Source of the DNA: Glaesserella australis
GTDB taxonomy: Bacteria; Pseudomonadota; Gammaproteobacteria; Enterobacterales; Pasteurellaceae
Assembly (NCBI RefSeq): GCF_003260095.1
Contig: NZ_PTPX01000002.1
Span: forward strand, 1-64,000
Length of the DNA: 64,000 nucleotides
Direction of reading: 5' to 3'
Notes under the pieces: model-generated
The model's input: only the letters and a program-made list of their open reading frames with translations
What the model was told of the DNA's origin: nothing
Database searches by the model: none
Position numbers and translations under genes: made by a program
Shown: positions 28,263 through 36,576 of the stretch, piece after piece
Position numbering within the stretch: position 1 is the first letter of the stretch
Layout of the letters: every line of letters begins with the position of its first letter

Positions 28263-29239
28263 AGCGAACATATTTGCTTTGGCTAGCGGTTGGATTGGTA
28301 GCGATTTTTGCAATCTATCAGGCGTACCCTTTGATTTTGTTTAAGGTAAGCGAATGGCAACGTGAATTTAATGTAGCTCTGTCAGGGTCGCTTAATCAAT
28401 TGAAAGAAAATCAACAGCAAGCAGGGCTAACCTTAATGGCGGTGAGCTTTATTTATGGGGTGTTTCACGCAGTTGGTCCGGGACATGGAAAATTTATTCT
28501 AAGCAGTTATCTCTCTTTTGAGCAAACCAAGCTGCCACAAGCGGTTAAAATCACCTTACTTTCTGCATTGGTTCAAGGTTTTGTGGCGATTGCGTTAGTC
28601 ACCGTGATTGTGGTGATTTTTACCCTATCTCGTAGCTATTTTAACCTTACGCTAAAATGGGTTGAACGGGGCAGTTTTGTTGTTATGGCTCTATTTGGGC
28701 TTTATTTTTGTTATCAAGCCTTGAGCGGTTTACGGACAAAATCCCAAGTGAAAGGTTTTAAAATCAAGCAGTTGCAACAGACTTCTCAAAAGTTACCGCT
28801 TGTTACCTTGCCACATCATCAACATTCGGCACATTGTGGCTGTGGGCATAAGCACTTACCGAGTTCAACAGAAATAGAGAAGGCAACGGACTGGAAAAGT
28901 ACTACAATGTTGATTTTCAGTATCGGGTTACGCCCTTGTTCTGGGGCGATTTTGGTGCTGTTTTTAGCCTATACCCTTGATCTTTATTGGTGGGGTGTTT
29001 TTTCCGCCTTGTTAATGGCAGTCGGCACAGGCTTAATGCTTTCAGCTTTCGCTTGGATTGTTTTATTTGCCCGAGACAAAGCGGTAAAAGCGGGTCGATG
29101 GTATCTCTCTTTTGCAACGCATAAACAATTTGCTCGCTATGGAAAGTTACTGGTCGGAGTAGTCCTGATTATCTTTGGTATTACTTTATTTCATAGCAGT
29201 TTGCTTGATACAAGTAGTAATTTATTATTTAAACGTTAA
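28253..29239 (+). CDS. zevB: ZevB-like NicO-family metal transporter
   Basis: This 328-aa integral membrane protein of the NiCoT/RcnA-like NicO superfamily has about 6-7 hydrophobic helices. The conserved HAVGPGHGKF motif lies near residue 72 and a second motif, GLRPCSGAILV, near residue 225. Between them a His/Cys-rich hydrophilic loop (about 183-201, with HHQHSAHCGCGHKH) looks like a metal-collecting loop. It overlaps zevA by 10 nt. In the family it moves Ni, Co or Zn; with the DUF1007 partner, zinc is the best guess. Confidence 0.82.
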   Translation: MSIKRTYLLWLAVGLVAIFAIYQAYPLILFKVSEWQREFNVALSGSLNQLKENQQQAGLTLMAVSFIYGVFHAVGPGHGKFILSSYLSFEQTKLPQAVKITLLSALVQGFVAIALVTVIVVIFTLSRSYFNLTLKWVERGSFVVMALFGLYFCYQALSGLRTKSQVKGFKIKQLQQTSQKLPLVTLPHHQHSAHCGCGHKHLPSSTEIEKATDWKSTTMLIFSIGLRPCSGAILVLFLAYTLDLYWWGVFSALLMAVGTGLMLSAFAWIVLFARDKAVKAGRWYLSFATHKQFARYGKLLVGVVLIIFGITLFHSSLLDTSSNLLFKR

Positions 29240-29338
29240 TGAATCATTAACTTTTTTTATTAAATAAATTAAAAAATCTTTTCAAAAAACAAAAAATCAT
29301 TAAAATGCAGACTTTATTTTTAAAATGAGGTCTGAATA

Positions 29339-30787
29339 ATGGAAAGCATCGTTTCATTGTTTGAAGGTATGCTAAAGTGGATCGTTAACACAGTTGATGG
29401 TCCACTTTGGGATATTACGGTTCTAACCCTTTTAGGTGTCGGTCTATTTTTTACTATTACCACTGGTTTAGTTCAATTACGTTTATTACCACGTAGTATT
29501 CGTGAAATGTGGTTTGGTCGTGCTGCAGATGGTGATTCTCTAACGCCATTCCAAGCATTCGCTACGGGATTAGCAAGTCGTGTAGGCGTAGGTAACGTTG
29601 GCGGTGTGGCAACCGCAATCGCTCTTGGCGGTCCTGGGGCTGTGTTCTGGATGTGGATTACGGCATTAGTAGGTATGAGTAGTGCTTTCGCTGAATCCTC
29701 TTTAGCTCAAGCTTTCAAAGTTCGTGATCCGAACGGTATGTTTCGTGGCGGTCCGGCATACTATATTGCAAAAGGCCTAAAAGCGCCTTGGCTTGCTATT
29801 GCCTTTGCAATCACACTTATCTTTACTTTTGGTTTTGCCTTTAATGCTGTTCAAGCAAACTCTATTGTAGAAGCAACTCGCAATGCATGGGAGTGGGATC
29901 CGCATTATGTTGGTGTTATTCTTGTTGTGATCACTGCAGCGATTATTTTTGGTGGAGTAAAACGCATTGGTCAAGTCTCTTCAAAAATCGTTCCTATGAT
30001 GGCATTGTTCTATTTAATTATGGCAGTGATTATTTTAGGTATGAACATTGAACGTGTACCTGAAGTGTTAAGCAATATTATTACCAGTGCTTTTGATTTC
30101 TCTGCAATGGCAGGCGGTATGTTTGGTGCATTGTTCTCACAAGCGATGTTACAAGGGATTAAACGTGGTTTATTCTCAAATGAAGCAGGTATGGGTTCTG
30201 CACCAAATACAGCTGCAACCTCTGATGCGAAACACCCTGCAAGCCAAGGTTTAATCCAAATGCTAGGTGTATTTGTCGATACCATCGTGGTTTGTACTTG
30301 TACAGCGATTATCATCTTAATGTCTAACGATTACGGCAATGAATCTTTACGTGGCGTGTCGTTAACCCAAAAAGCGTTGGAATTCCATGTAGGCGAATTT
30401 GGATTACACTTCTTAGCATTCACATTATTGTTGTTCTGCTATACCTCAATTATCGGTAACTATGCTTATGCAGAAAATAATATTCGCTATATTCGTAACA
30501 AACCAAGCGTTGTTTTGGCATTCCGTTTAATCGTCCTATTCTTTGTTTACTTTGGTGCAGTGCGTGATGGCGGTATCGTTTGGGCATTTGCTGATACGGT
30601 TATGGCATCTATGGCAATGATTAACTTGGTTTCTATCGTATTACTTGCACCGATTGTTTGGGTGATTTTAAAAGATTACCAAAAACAAGTGAAAGCAGGT
30701 ATTGAGCAACCTATCTTCAAAATTGAAGATCACCCAGAGCTTATTCGCCGTGGTGTAGATCCACTTATTTGGAAATCAAAAGAGTAA
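29339..30787 (+). CDS. Sodium:alanine/glycine symporter, AGCS family
   Basis: This 482-residue secondary transporter has about 10-11 transmembrane helices. AGCS-family hallmarks are present: the early GLASRVGVGNVGGVATAIALGG segment (about residues 82-103), GGPAYYI (about 140), the GLFSNEAGMGSAPNTAA stretch (about 282) and a C-terminal NLVSIVLLAPIVW region. It imports alanine or glycine (possibly D-alanine) with sodium. The gene is monocistronic: it starts after an AT-rich 99-bp gap with an ATG preceded by TGAGGT and ends at an uptake-signal terminator. Relatives are annotated dagA or alsT; I cannot choose. Confidence 0.9.
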   Translation: MESIVSLFEGMLKWIVNTVDGPLWDITVLTLLGVGLFFTITTGLVQLRLLPRSIREMWFGRAADGDSLTPFQAFATGLASRVGVGNVGGVATAIALGGPGAVFWMWITALVGMSSAFAESSLAQAFKVRDPNGMFRGGPAYYIAKGLKAPWLAIAFAITLIFTFGFAFNAVQANSIVEATRNAWEWDPHYVGVILVVITAAIIFGGVKRIGQVSSKIVPMMALFYLIMAVIILGMNIERVPEVLSNIITSAFDFSAMAGGMFGALFSQAMLQGIKRGLFSNEAGMGSAPNTAATSDAKHPASQGLIQMLGVFVDTIVVCTCTAIIILMSNDYGNESLRGVSLTQKALEFHVGEFGLHFLAFTLLLFCYTSIIGNYAYAENNIRYIRNKPSVVLAFRLIVLFFVYFGAVRDGGIVWAFADTVMASMAMINLVSIVLLAPIVWVILKDYQKQVKAGIEQPIFKIEDHPELIRRGVDPLIWKSKE

Positions 30788-30804
30788 TTTCTTCTTGCTA
30801 AGAT

Positions 30805-30866
30805 AAGCGGTCAGATTCAGGCAAATTTTTACAAATTTTTCTCCTGAACTGACCGCTTGTTTTTTC
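30805..30866 (+). terminator. Uptake-signal inverted pair acting as terminator
   Basis: AAGCGGTCAG (30805-30814) pairs with CTGACCGCTT (30849-30858), followed by GTTTTTT. The two arms are uptake-signal cores in opposite orientation. Confidence 0.75.
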
Positions 30867-31016
30867 GTCTTTTCATATTCTAAATATGAATATGTTTCAT
30901 GTTGAATAACAAAAATATTCAGCGTAATTTATGCCATCTTTTATGGAGTAATGAGCTTTATAAATGAACTTTTGTGTATAATATTTACGTTTAAGGTCTT
31001 TATTTAGGAATCCAAT

Positions 31017-32951
31017 ATGAAAAAAAATCTTATCACAACATCAATTCTATTCTCACTATCTACATTAGCCTTCGCTCAAGTGGAATTAGAAACAGTAAAT
31101 GTCTATTCCGCTTATGCAACGCCAGTCAATCAAGATAAAACTGCATCAGCCGTCACGGTATTAACCGAAAAAGATTTTGCTGAACGCAACGCCACTTATG
31201 TGAGCGATGTGTTGAAAACTGTGCCAGGTGTGGCGATTGGGGCAAATGGTGGACGTGGTGCTGTGACGAGCTTATTCTTACGAGGTGCCGAATCAAATCA
31301 CGTAGCGGTTGTTATTGATGGGGTTAAAATGAATCCTGTAAGTGATGCGTTTGATTTTGGTGGATTAAGTTTAAGCAATATTGAGCGTATTGAAATATTG
31401 CGTGGAGAACAATCGGCTCTTTGGGGAAGCGATGCGATTGGTGGTGTAATTTACATCACAACGAAGAGCGGACTGTATAAAGATAAACCATTTAATGTTG
31501 ATTTTGACTTCGGCACTGGCTCACACGGTACTTATGATGCTTCTGCAACGGTATCAGGACATCATAATAATTTCTATTATGCCCTACACGGCGATAGTCA
31601 TCGTACGCGTGGCATTTCAGTGATGAGTAAAGATAAATTTAACTACACTGCTCAAGATGGCACATCAATTACAACGGGCGGAGCAGTGGAACGAGATAAA
31701 TTTCACCGTGATAATACATCATTACGCTTAGGTTTTGATGATAGTCATAAAGGTGTTGAAGTATTTGCTTCTCATCGTTCTCAAACTACACAAAATGATA
31801 CGTCTTTATATTCAGAAGCAACCGATAAAGATTATTTCCGTGAGAGAGAAACGACTTTTAAATTAAGTGGTTATGTGGGTAATGATCAAGATTTGCTGAA
31901 ACATAAAGCGAATGTTAGCCACATCAAAAATGATTATAACTATTTTAGTGCTTATCCTTATTCAAAAGATTGGAAAAAACTGGCTACTCAATATCAATTA
32001 GATATTAACTTTGATCGTGATGGTGCGGTGACACAGGGTGTGAGTCTTTTAGGTGAATATCAAAAATCACATTATGAATCAGCTTCTGTATATTCGACAT
32101 TCAAAGAGCAAAAACTGACTGAAAAAAGCCTAGCAGCAGAATATCGCTTATTTACAGAGACAGATCATAGTCTTTCATTAAGCGGGCGTGTTACCGATAG
32201 CTCAAAATTTAACAGCAGTATTACAGGACGTTTGGCGGGAGCTTATCGTTTGTCTGACAACTTAAAAGCTCACGCAAGTGTTGGGACCGCAGTACATAAT
32301 CCAACATTTACCGAGTACTACGGTTATTCGGCAACTTACTTAGGCAACCCAGATTTGAAACCTGAGAAAAGTCGTGGTGGTGAAATCGGTTTATTACTTG
32401 AAACAACAAATAAATGGCATAGTTTAGATACCACCTATTTTTCACGCATTGTAGATAATTTTATTACCAGTGAAGCGGTATCCCCCAATGTAAGTCGTGC
32501 AATCAATGCAGATGGCAAAACTAAGGTGAAAGGGGTGGAAGTTGTTTATAAAGGGAAATTAACAGAAACATTGACCGCCTATGCTAATTACACTTACACA
32601 CAAAGTAAAAATGGCAATCATAAGAAAGGGGTTGTGGGTACAGAGTTAGATCGCCGCCCTAAACATACTGCAAATGCAGGTATCGTTTATCAAGTCACGG
32701 ATAAACTTGGTGCGAGTGCAAATATAGCGTATGTTGGAAAACGCCTTGATACTTATTGGGGAAGTTATCCATCAAAACGTGTTAAATTGCCATCTTACAC
32801 ATTAGTAAATTTAGGTGTTAATTATCAAGTAATGCCACATATTCAAGTATATGCAAATGTTAATAACCTATTTAATAAAAAGTATGAAAATGCAGTTGAA
32901 TACGGTCAAGACGGTCGCAACCTTTATGTCGGCTTAAAAGGCAGTTTCTAA
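31017..32951 (+). CDS. TonB-dependent receptor, BtuB-like
   Basis: This 644-residue outer-membrane receptor has a signal peptide (about residues 1-20, ending AFA) and a TonB-box-like ETVNVYS just after it. The plug domain includes VLKTVPGVAIGANGG and LFLRGAESNHVAVVIDGVK, then a 22-strand barrel ending in aromatic Phe (YVGLKGSF). The plug sequence is of the cobalamin receptor (BtuB) type, and the genes downstream encode a BtuF/C/D-like ABC system. Other metal-chelate or siderophore substrates are possible. Its 229-bp leader shows no cobalamin-riboswitch B12 box. It is separated from btuF-like by a terminator. Confidence 0.82.
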   Translation: MKKNLITTSILFSLSTLAFAQVELETVNVYSAYATPVNQDKTASAVTVLTEKDFAERNATYVSDVLKTVPGVAIGANGGRGAVTSLFLRGAESNHVAVVIDGVKMNPVSDAFDFGGLSLSNIERIEILRGEQSALWGSDAIGGVIYITTKSGLYKDKPFNVDFDFGTGSHGTYDASATVSGHHNNFYYALHGDSHRTRGISVMSKDKFNYTAQDGTSITTGGAVERDKFHRDNTSLRLGFDDSHKGVEVFASHRSQTTQNDTSLYSEATDKDYFRERETTFKLSGYVGNDQDLLKHKANVSHIKNDYNYFSAYPYSKDWKKLATQYQLDINFDRDGAVTQGVSLLGEYQKSHYESASVYSTFKEQKLTEKSLAAEYRLFTETDHSLSLSGRVTDSSKFNSSITGRLAGAYRLSDNLKAHASVGTAVHNPTFTEYYGYSATYLGNPDLKPEKSRGGEIGLLLETTNKWHSLDTTYFSRIVDNFITSEAVSPNVSRAINADGKTKVKGVEVVYKGKLTETLTAYANYTYTQSKNGNHKKGVVGTELDRRPKHTANAGIVYQVTDKLGASANIAYVGKRLDTYWGSYPSKRVKLPSYTLVNLGVNYQVMPHIQVYANVNNLFNKKYENAVEYGQDGRNLYVGLKGSF

Positions 32952-32972
32952 TTTAAACGCTATATAAATAAG

Positions 32973-32998
32973 GGGCAAATGAACGTTTGCCCTTTTTT
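32973..32998 (+). terminator. Terminator of the BtuB-like gene
   Basis: GGGCAAA-TGAACG-TTTGCCC followed by T6. It makes the receptor gene a separate transcript from the binding-protein gene. Confidence 0.9.
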
Positions 32999-33073
32999 AT
33001 CGAAGGAATGAGATAAATGAAATTGTGCGAAAAACCGTATCACTGAAATGTAATCGATAACAGTATAAAATCA

Positions 33074-33895
33074 ATGCAACGCAAAAATAAGCTCACTCCA
33101 TTCATGCTGACAAGCGGTCTGTTTTTTTCCATTATTTACCCACAAAACGCTCAAAGCCAGCAATTTGTCTCGCTAACCCTGTGTAGCGACCGCTTGCTAA
33201 TGGAACTGGCTCGCCCTGAGCAAGTTGCGGCGATGTCGCCTTATTCCAAAAATCCGTTGATGATGTTGGATAAAGTCAATCTGAACAAACCAACCCTTGA
33301 ACCGCAATTAAGCCAGCTTTTACCTTATTTGGATAAAACAATGCTGATTAATGAGCAGTTTTATCCGCAGCTTGTTGCAGACTTAAAACAACTGGGTGTA
33401 AACATTTTACCTATAAACGACAATCCCCAAACGCCAGAGCAACTGTTTGATTTAATTAGTGATTTAGGTAAAGCAATACAAAATGAAGCTAAAGCGGAAC
33501 AGCTTATCACGCAATTAAAATTGCAAAATTTCCACCTAAACCGACCGCTTACTGATACGTTGATATTGTCAGATACTGGTGTGGTAGATACTCAACAGCC
33601 GAACTACAAAACCTTGCTGACTTTGCTCGGCTTAACGCCTTTAAAAACCACGCTTACGCCGCAAAATTTTTCCCTTGAAAAAGTGGTGTTAAGCCAGCCT
33701 AATGTGTTGATTTCTTTAACGGATAAACAAAGCTACAATGAACAAGCAGAATTGCTTTCTCATCCGTTATTGCAGAATTTCTTTAAAAATCAACCGCTTG
33801 TTTCTATACCACTGAAATATACTTACTGCTTTGATCACGGTATTTGGCAAGGGGCAGAGAAGATTTATCGACAGTTTGAAAACAACAAGCGGTAA
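33074..33895 (+). CDS. Periplasmic binding protein, BtuF-like
   Basis: This 273-residue class III (helical-backbone) substrate-binding protein has a signal peptide at about residues 8-28. The mature start is VSLTLCSDRLLMELARPEQVAAM, typical of B12 and heme/siderophore-binding BtuF relatives, and two lobes are joined by a long helix. E. coli BtuF has 266 aa. It should deliver substrate to the FecCD-type permease at 34876. Between them lies a KilA-N gene, an unusual interruption. The start ATG at 33074 has no good Shine-Dalgarno; ATG 33104 is an alternative. Confidence 0.78.
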   Translation: MQRKNKLTPFMLTSGLFFSIIYPQNAQSQQFVSLTLCSDRLLMELARPEQVAAMSPYSKNPLMMLDKVNLNKPTLEPQLSQLLPYLDKTMLINEQFYPQLVADLKQLGVNILPINDNPQTPEQLFDLISDLGKAIQNEAKAEQLITQLKLQNFHLNRPLTDTLILSDTGVVDTQQPNYKTLLTLLGLTPLKTTLTPQNFSLEKVVLSQPNVLISLTDKQSYNEQAELLSHPLLQNFFKNQPLVSIPLKYTYCFDHGIWQGAEKIYRQFENNKR

Positions 33896-34028
33896 GACAT
33901 TGGTAATTTTTTGCAAGTGATAAATTTTAATTTTTCGATCAAGATCGCAAAATTCGTTATTGACGCTTTTCTATTTCAATGTGCTGTATATAATTTCAAG
34001 TGTGTTTTTATATAGAAAGGAAACTTTG

Positions 34029-34895
34029 ATGAACGCTAAACTTGTTAAAGAAACCATCTCCGCACAGGGTATTGACATCAATATCTACACATCTGATTTT
34101 GTGAATGATTACATCAGTTTGACGGATATTGCAAAATACAAAAATGCAGACGATCCTAGATTTGTCATTCAAAACTGGTTACGCAACCGCAATACTATTG
34201 AATTTGTTGGACTATGGGAAATTTTAAATAATCCCTATTTTAACCGTGTGCAATTCGACACCTTTAGAAGTGATTCGGGCTTAAATCGGTTTACAATGAC
34301 ACCACAAAAGTGGATTGAAAATACTAATGCTATAGGCATTGTGTCAAAGTCGGGGAGATATGGCGGTACTTTTGCTCATAGCGAAATTGCTCTTGAATTT
34401 GCATCTTGGATTTCACCTGAGTTTAAGTTGTATATTATTCAGGATTATAAACGGTTGAAAAACAATGAAAATTCGAGTTTCTCAAGAAAATGGAACTTAC
34501 ACCGTGAAATCGCCAAAATGAATTACAAACTTCATACCGATGCAATAAAAAACTATCTCTTAGCAGATTTAACCGCCGATCAACTTAGTTATCAATATGC
34601 CAGTGAAGCAGATTTGTTGAATGTGGCTTTATTTAACAAAAGGGCGAAGCAGTGGCGAGATGAAAATCCGAATTTAACGGGCAATATCCGTGATTATGCA
34701 AATTTGACGGAATTATTAGTGCTTGCAAATATGGAGAGCTATAATGCGATTTTAATTAGCAAAGGCGTTGAGCAAAAAGCACGAATGATTGAGCTGCGTA
34801 ACCTTGCCCGTTCGCAACTGACCGCTTTAGCACAGTTAGAGCAAATGCCGTTACAAAAATTAGAATATCAAGAGAATGAATATAATCCGACTTAA
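34029..34895 (+). CDS. KilA-N domain protein (phage-type)
   Basis: This 288-residue protein has an N-terminal KilA-N domain (about residues 20-125: ISLTDIAKYKNADDPRFVIQNW-type start, GRYGGTFAHSEIALEFASWISPEFKLYI end). A helical C-terminal part rich in Leu/Asn/Arg follows. KilA-N is a DNA-binding domain common in phages and their remnants; the role of stand-alone bacterial copies is unclear, and a regulator or anti-phage role are both guesses. The ATG at 34029 has the Shine-Dalgarno AAGGAAA; an upstream in-frame codon (33960) is less likely. A TATAAT at 33989 gives it its own possible promoter. The end overlaps the permease gene by 20 nt. No phage neighbours exist. Confidence 0.8.
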   Translation: MNAKLVKETISAQGIDINIYTSDFVNDYISLTDIAKYKNADDPRFVIQNWLRNRNTIEFVGLWEILNNPYFNRVQFDTFRSDSGLNRFTMTPQKWIENTNAIGIVSKSGRYGGTFAHSEIALEFASWISPEFKLYIIQDYKRLKNNENSSFSRKWNLHREIAKMNYKLHTDAIKNYLLADLTADQLSYQYASEADLLNVALFNKRAKQWRDENPNLTGNIRDYANLTELLVLANMESYNAILISKGVEQKARMIELRNLARSQLTALAQLEQMPLQKLEYQENEYNPT

Positions 34896-35853
34896 TTTGA
34901 TCCTGTTTATCCTGCTGGTTAGCTTGGTGAGCCTTGCTAGCTGGTACGATCTTGGCAGTTTTTCCGCACTTAAAAACGCTGAGGGAATCATCACCGATAT
35001 GCGTCCGTTGGTACTATGGGATATTCGTCTGCCACGAATTTTATTGGCGGTTCTAACTGGGGCAAGTTTAGCGGTAGCAGGCAATGCAATGCAGGGGATT
35101 TTTCAAAATCCGTTGGCAAGTCCAGGTTTGTTGGGCAGTGCGAACGGAGCAACTACGGCGAGCGTGTTTATGCTCTACTATTTTTCTGTACCGTTTACGC
35201 TGTTATTGATTGGCGGCGTGTTGGGAGCGTTGGCGAGCTTTCTGTTGGTTTACCTAATCGCTAAAAATCACGGCTCCACGATGATGATTTTAAGTGGCGT
35301 AGCGGTCAATATGTTGCTCGGTTCGGCAATCGCGTTATTGCTTTCTAACGCCGAAAGCCCTTGGGCATTGGCGGAGTTATATCGCTGGTTGCAAGGTTCA
35401 CTGGTTTGGGCGAAATTGGATACCTTGTTGATTTCCTTACCGATTGTACTACTCGGGTTATTCTGCCTTTATCAACAACGCCGTTATCTCGATTTGTTGA
35501 CTTTTGGCGAAGAAACCGCCAGCACAATGGGCGTTGATCCGAAGCGTAGCTTTTTTATCACCACACTGGGCGTAGCGTTATTAGTCGGGGCAACCATTCC
35601 ACAAACTGGCACGATTGGCTTTATCGGCTTAATCGCACCACATTTGGCTCGAGTTATGCTGAAAAAACGTCCGTCTCAACTTTATCTCACCAGCGGTCTG
35701 ATCGGGGCATTGATTTTACTGATTGCCGATCTCTGTATTTTGTATATCCCGTTTTTCTCACAAATCTATATCGGCACGCTGACCGCCATTATCGGCGCTC
35801 CGTTTTTGATTTGGATTTTGCTCACCCAACAACGGAGAATTGCCCATGATTAG
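34876..35853 (+). CDS. FecCD-family ABC permease, BtuC-like
   Basis: This 325-aa permease of the FecCD/BtuC family has about 10 transmembrane helices. Family motifs are seen: RLPRILLAVLTGASLAVAG (about 51-69), GNAMQGIFQNPLASPGLLG (about 69-88), and the cytoplasmic ATPase-coupling segment with GTIGFIGLIAPHLAR (about 245-260). The start overlaps the KilA-N gene by 20 nt and the end overlaps the ATPase start by 8 nt. It should form a homodimeric channel with two copies of the ATPase. Substrate is probably cobalamin or another metal chelate. Confidence 0.88.
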   Translation: MNIIRLNLILFILLVSLVSLASWYDLGSFSALKNAEGIITDMRPLVLWDIRLPRILLAVLTGASLAVAGNAMQGIFQNPLASPGLLGSANGATTASVFMLYYFSVPFTLLLIGGVLGALASFLLVYLIAKNHGSTMMILSGVAVNMLLGSAIALLLSNAESPWALAELYRWLQGSLVWAKLDTLLISLPIVLLGLFCLYQQRRYLDLLTFGEETASTMGVDPKRSFFITTLGVALLVGATIPQTGTIGFIGLIAPHLARVMLKKRPSQLYLTSGLIGALILLIADLCILYIPFFSQIYIGTLTAIIGAPFLIWILLTQQRRIAHD

Positions 35854-36571
35854 ACTTGAAAATGTATCCCTTGCCTACGGCTTATCCCATATCAACGGCA
35901 AAATTCCGCAGGGGAAACTGGTCGGTATTATGGGGGCGAATGGGGCTGGAAAGTCCACATTATTGAAAAGTATTGCAGGGATCTTACCGCTTACAAGCGG
36001 TGAAATTTGGCTAGGAAATTGCAAATTGTCCACAATGACGGCAAAGCAGAAAAGCGAGCAACTTGCTTATCTTGCACAAAATACGCAAATTTATTGGGAT
36101 CTCTCGGTTTATGATGTGATCGCTCTCGGCTTGCCGACACCGACCAAAGATGAACAAGAAAAAGTGAGATCGGTTTCCGCTCAATTTTCCATTGAAACCT
36201 TGCTAGATAAACCCTTCCGCCAACTTTCAGGGGGCGAAAAGGCACGAGTTCAACTGGCTCGTTGTTGTATTAAAGATACACCCTTATTGCTTGCTGATGA
36301 ACCCATCGCACCGCTCGATCCTTATTATCAGCTTGATATTATGGAACAGTTTAAATCACTCACACCACAAAAAACCTGCGTGGTGGCTATTCATCATTTG
36401 GATTTAGCTTATCGTTTTTGCGATGAAATTATTCTACTGAATAAAGGGAAATTGCTGGCAAGTGGGGCTGTTCGTGCTGTATTGAACCAAGAAAATTTAA
36501 TGACCGCCTTTGGTATTCAAGCGGTCATTGATGAGCAAAATGGAGAGATTCGTCAAATCCAAAAAGCGTAG
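35846..36571 (+). CDS. ABC transporter ATPase, BtuD-like
   Basis: This 241-aa ATPase of the FecE/BtuD type has Walker A GANGAGKST (about 31-39), signature LSGGEKAR (about 130), Walker B LLLADEPIAPLD (about 150) and switch His in AIHHLD. The ATG at 35846 has GGAG upstream; an in-frame TTG at 35840 is less likely. It is the last gene of the transporter cluster, abutting convergent ycjX by 5 nt with no terminator visible in the gap. Confidence 0.88.
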   Translation: MIRLENVSLAYGLSHINGKIPQGKLVGIMGANGAGKSTLLKSIAGILPLTSGEIWLGNCKLSTMTAKQKSEQLAYLAQNTQIYWDLSVYDVIALGLPTPTKDEQEKVRSVSAQFSIETLLDKPFRQLSGGEKARVQLARCCIKDTPLLLADEPIAPLDPYYQLDIMEQFKSLTPQKTCVVAIHHLDLAYRFCDEIILLNKGKLLASGAVRAVLNQENLMTAFGIQAVIDEQNGEIRQIQKA

Positions 36572-36576
36572 TGTCG

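Noticed and set aside
30788..31016. Cobalamin riboswitch upstream of the BtuB-like gene
   Set aside because: No B12 box or the paired elements could be read in the leader; a terminator pair and AT-rich sequence fill it.
34029..34895. Prophage remnant around the KilA-N gene
   Set aside because: No integrase, structural or lysis genes, and the flanks are transport genes on both sides.
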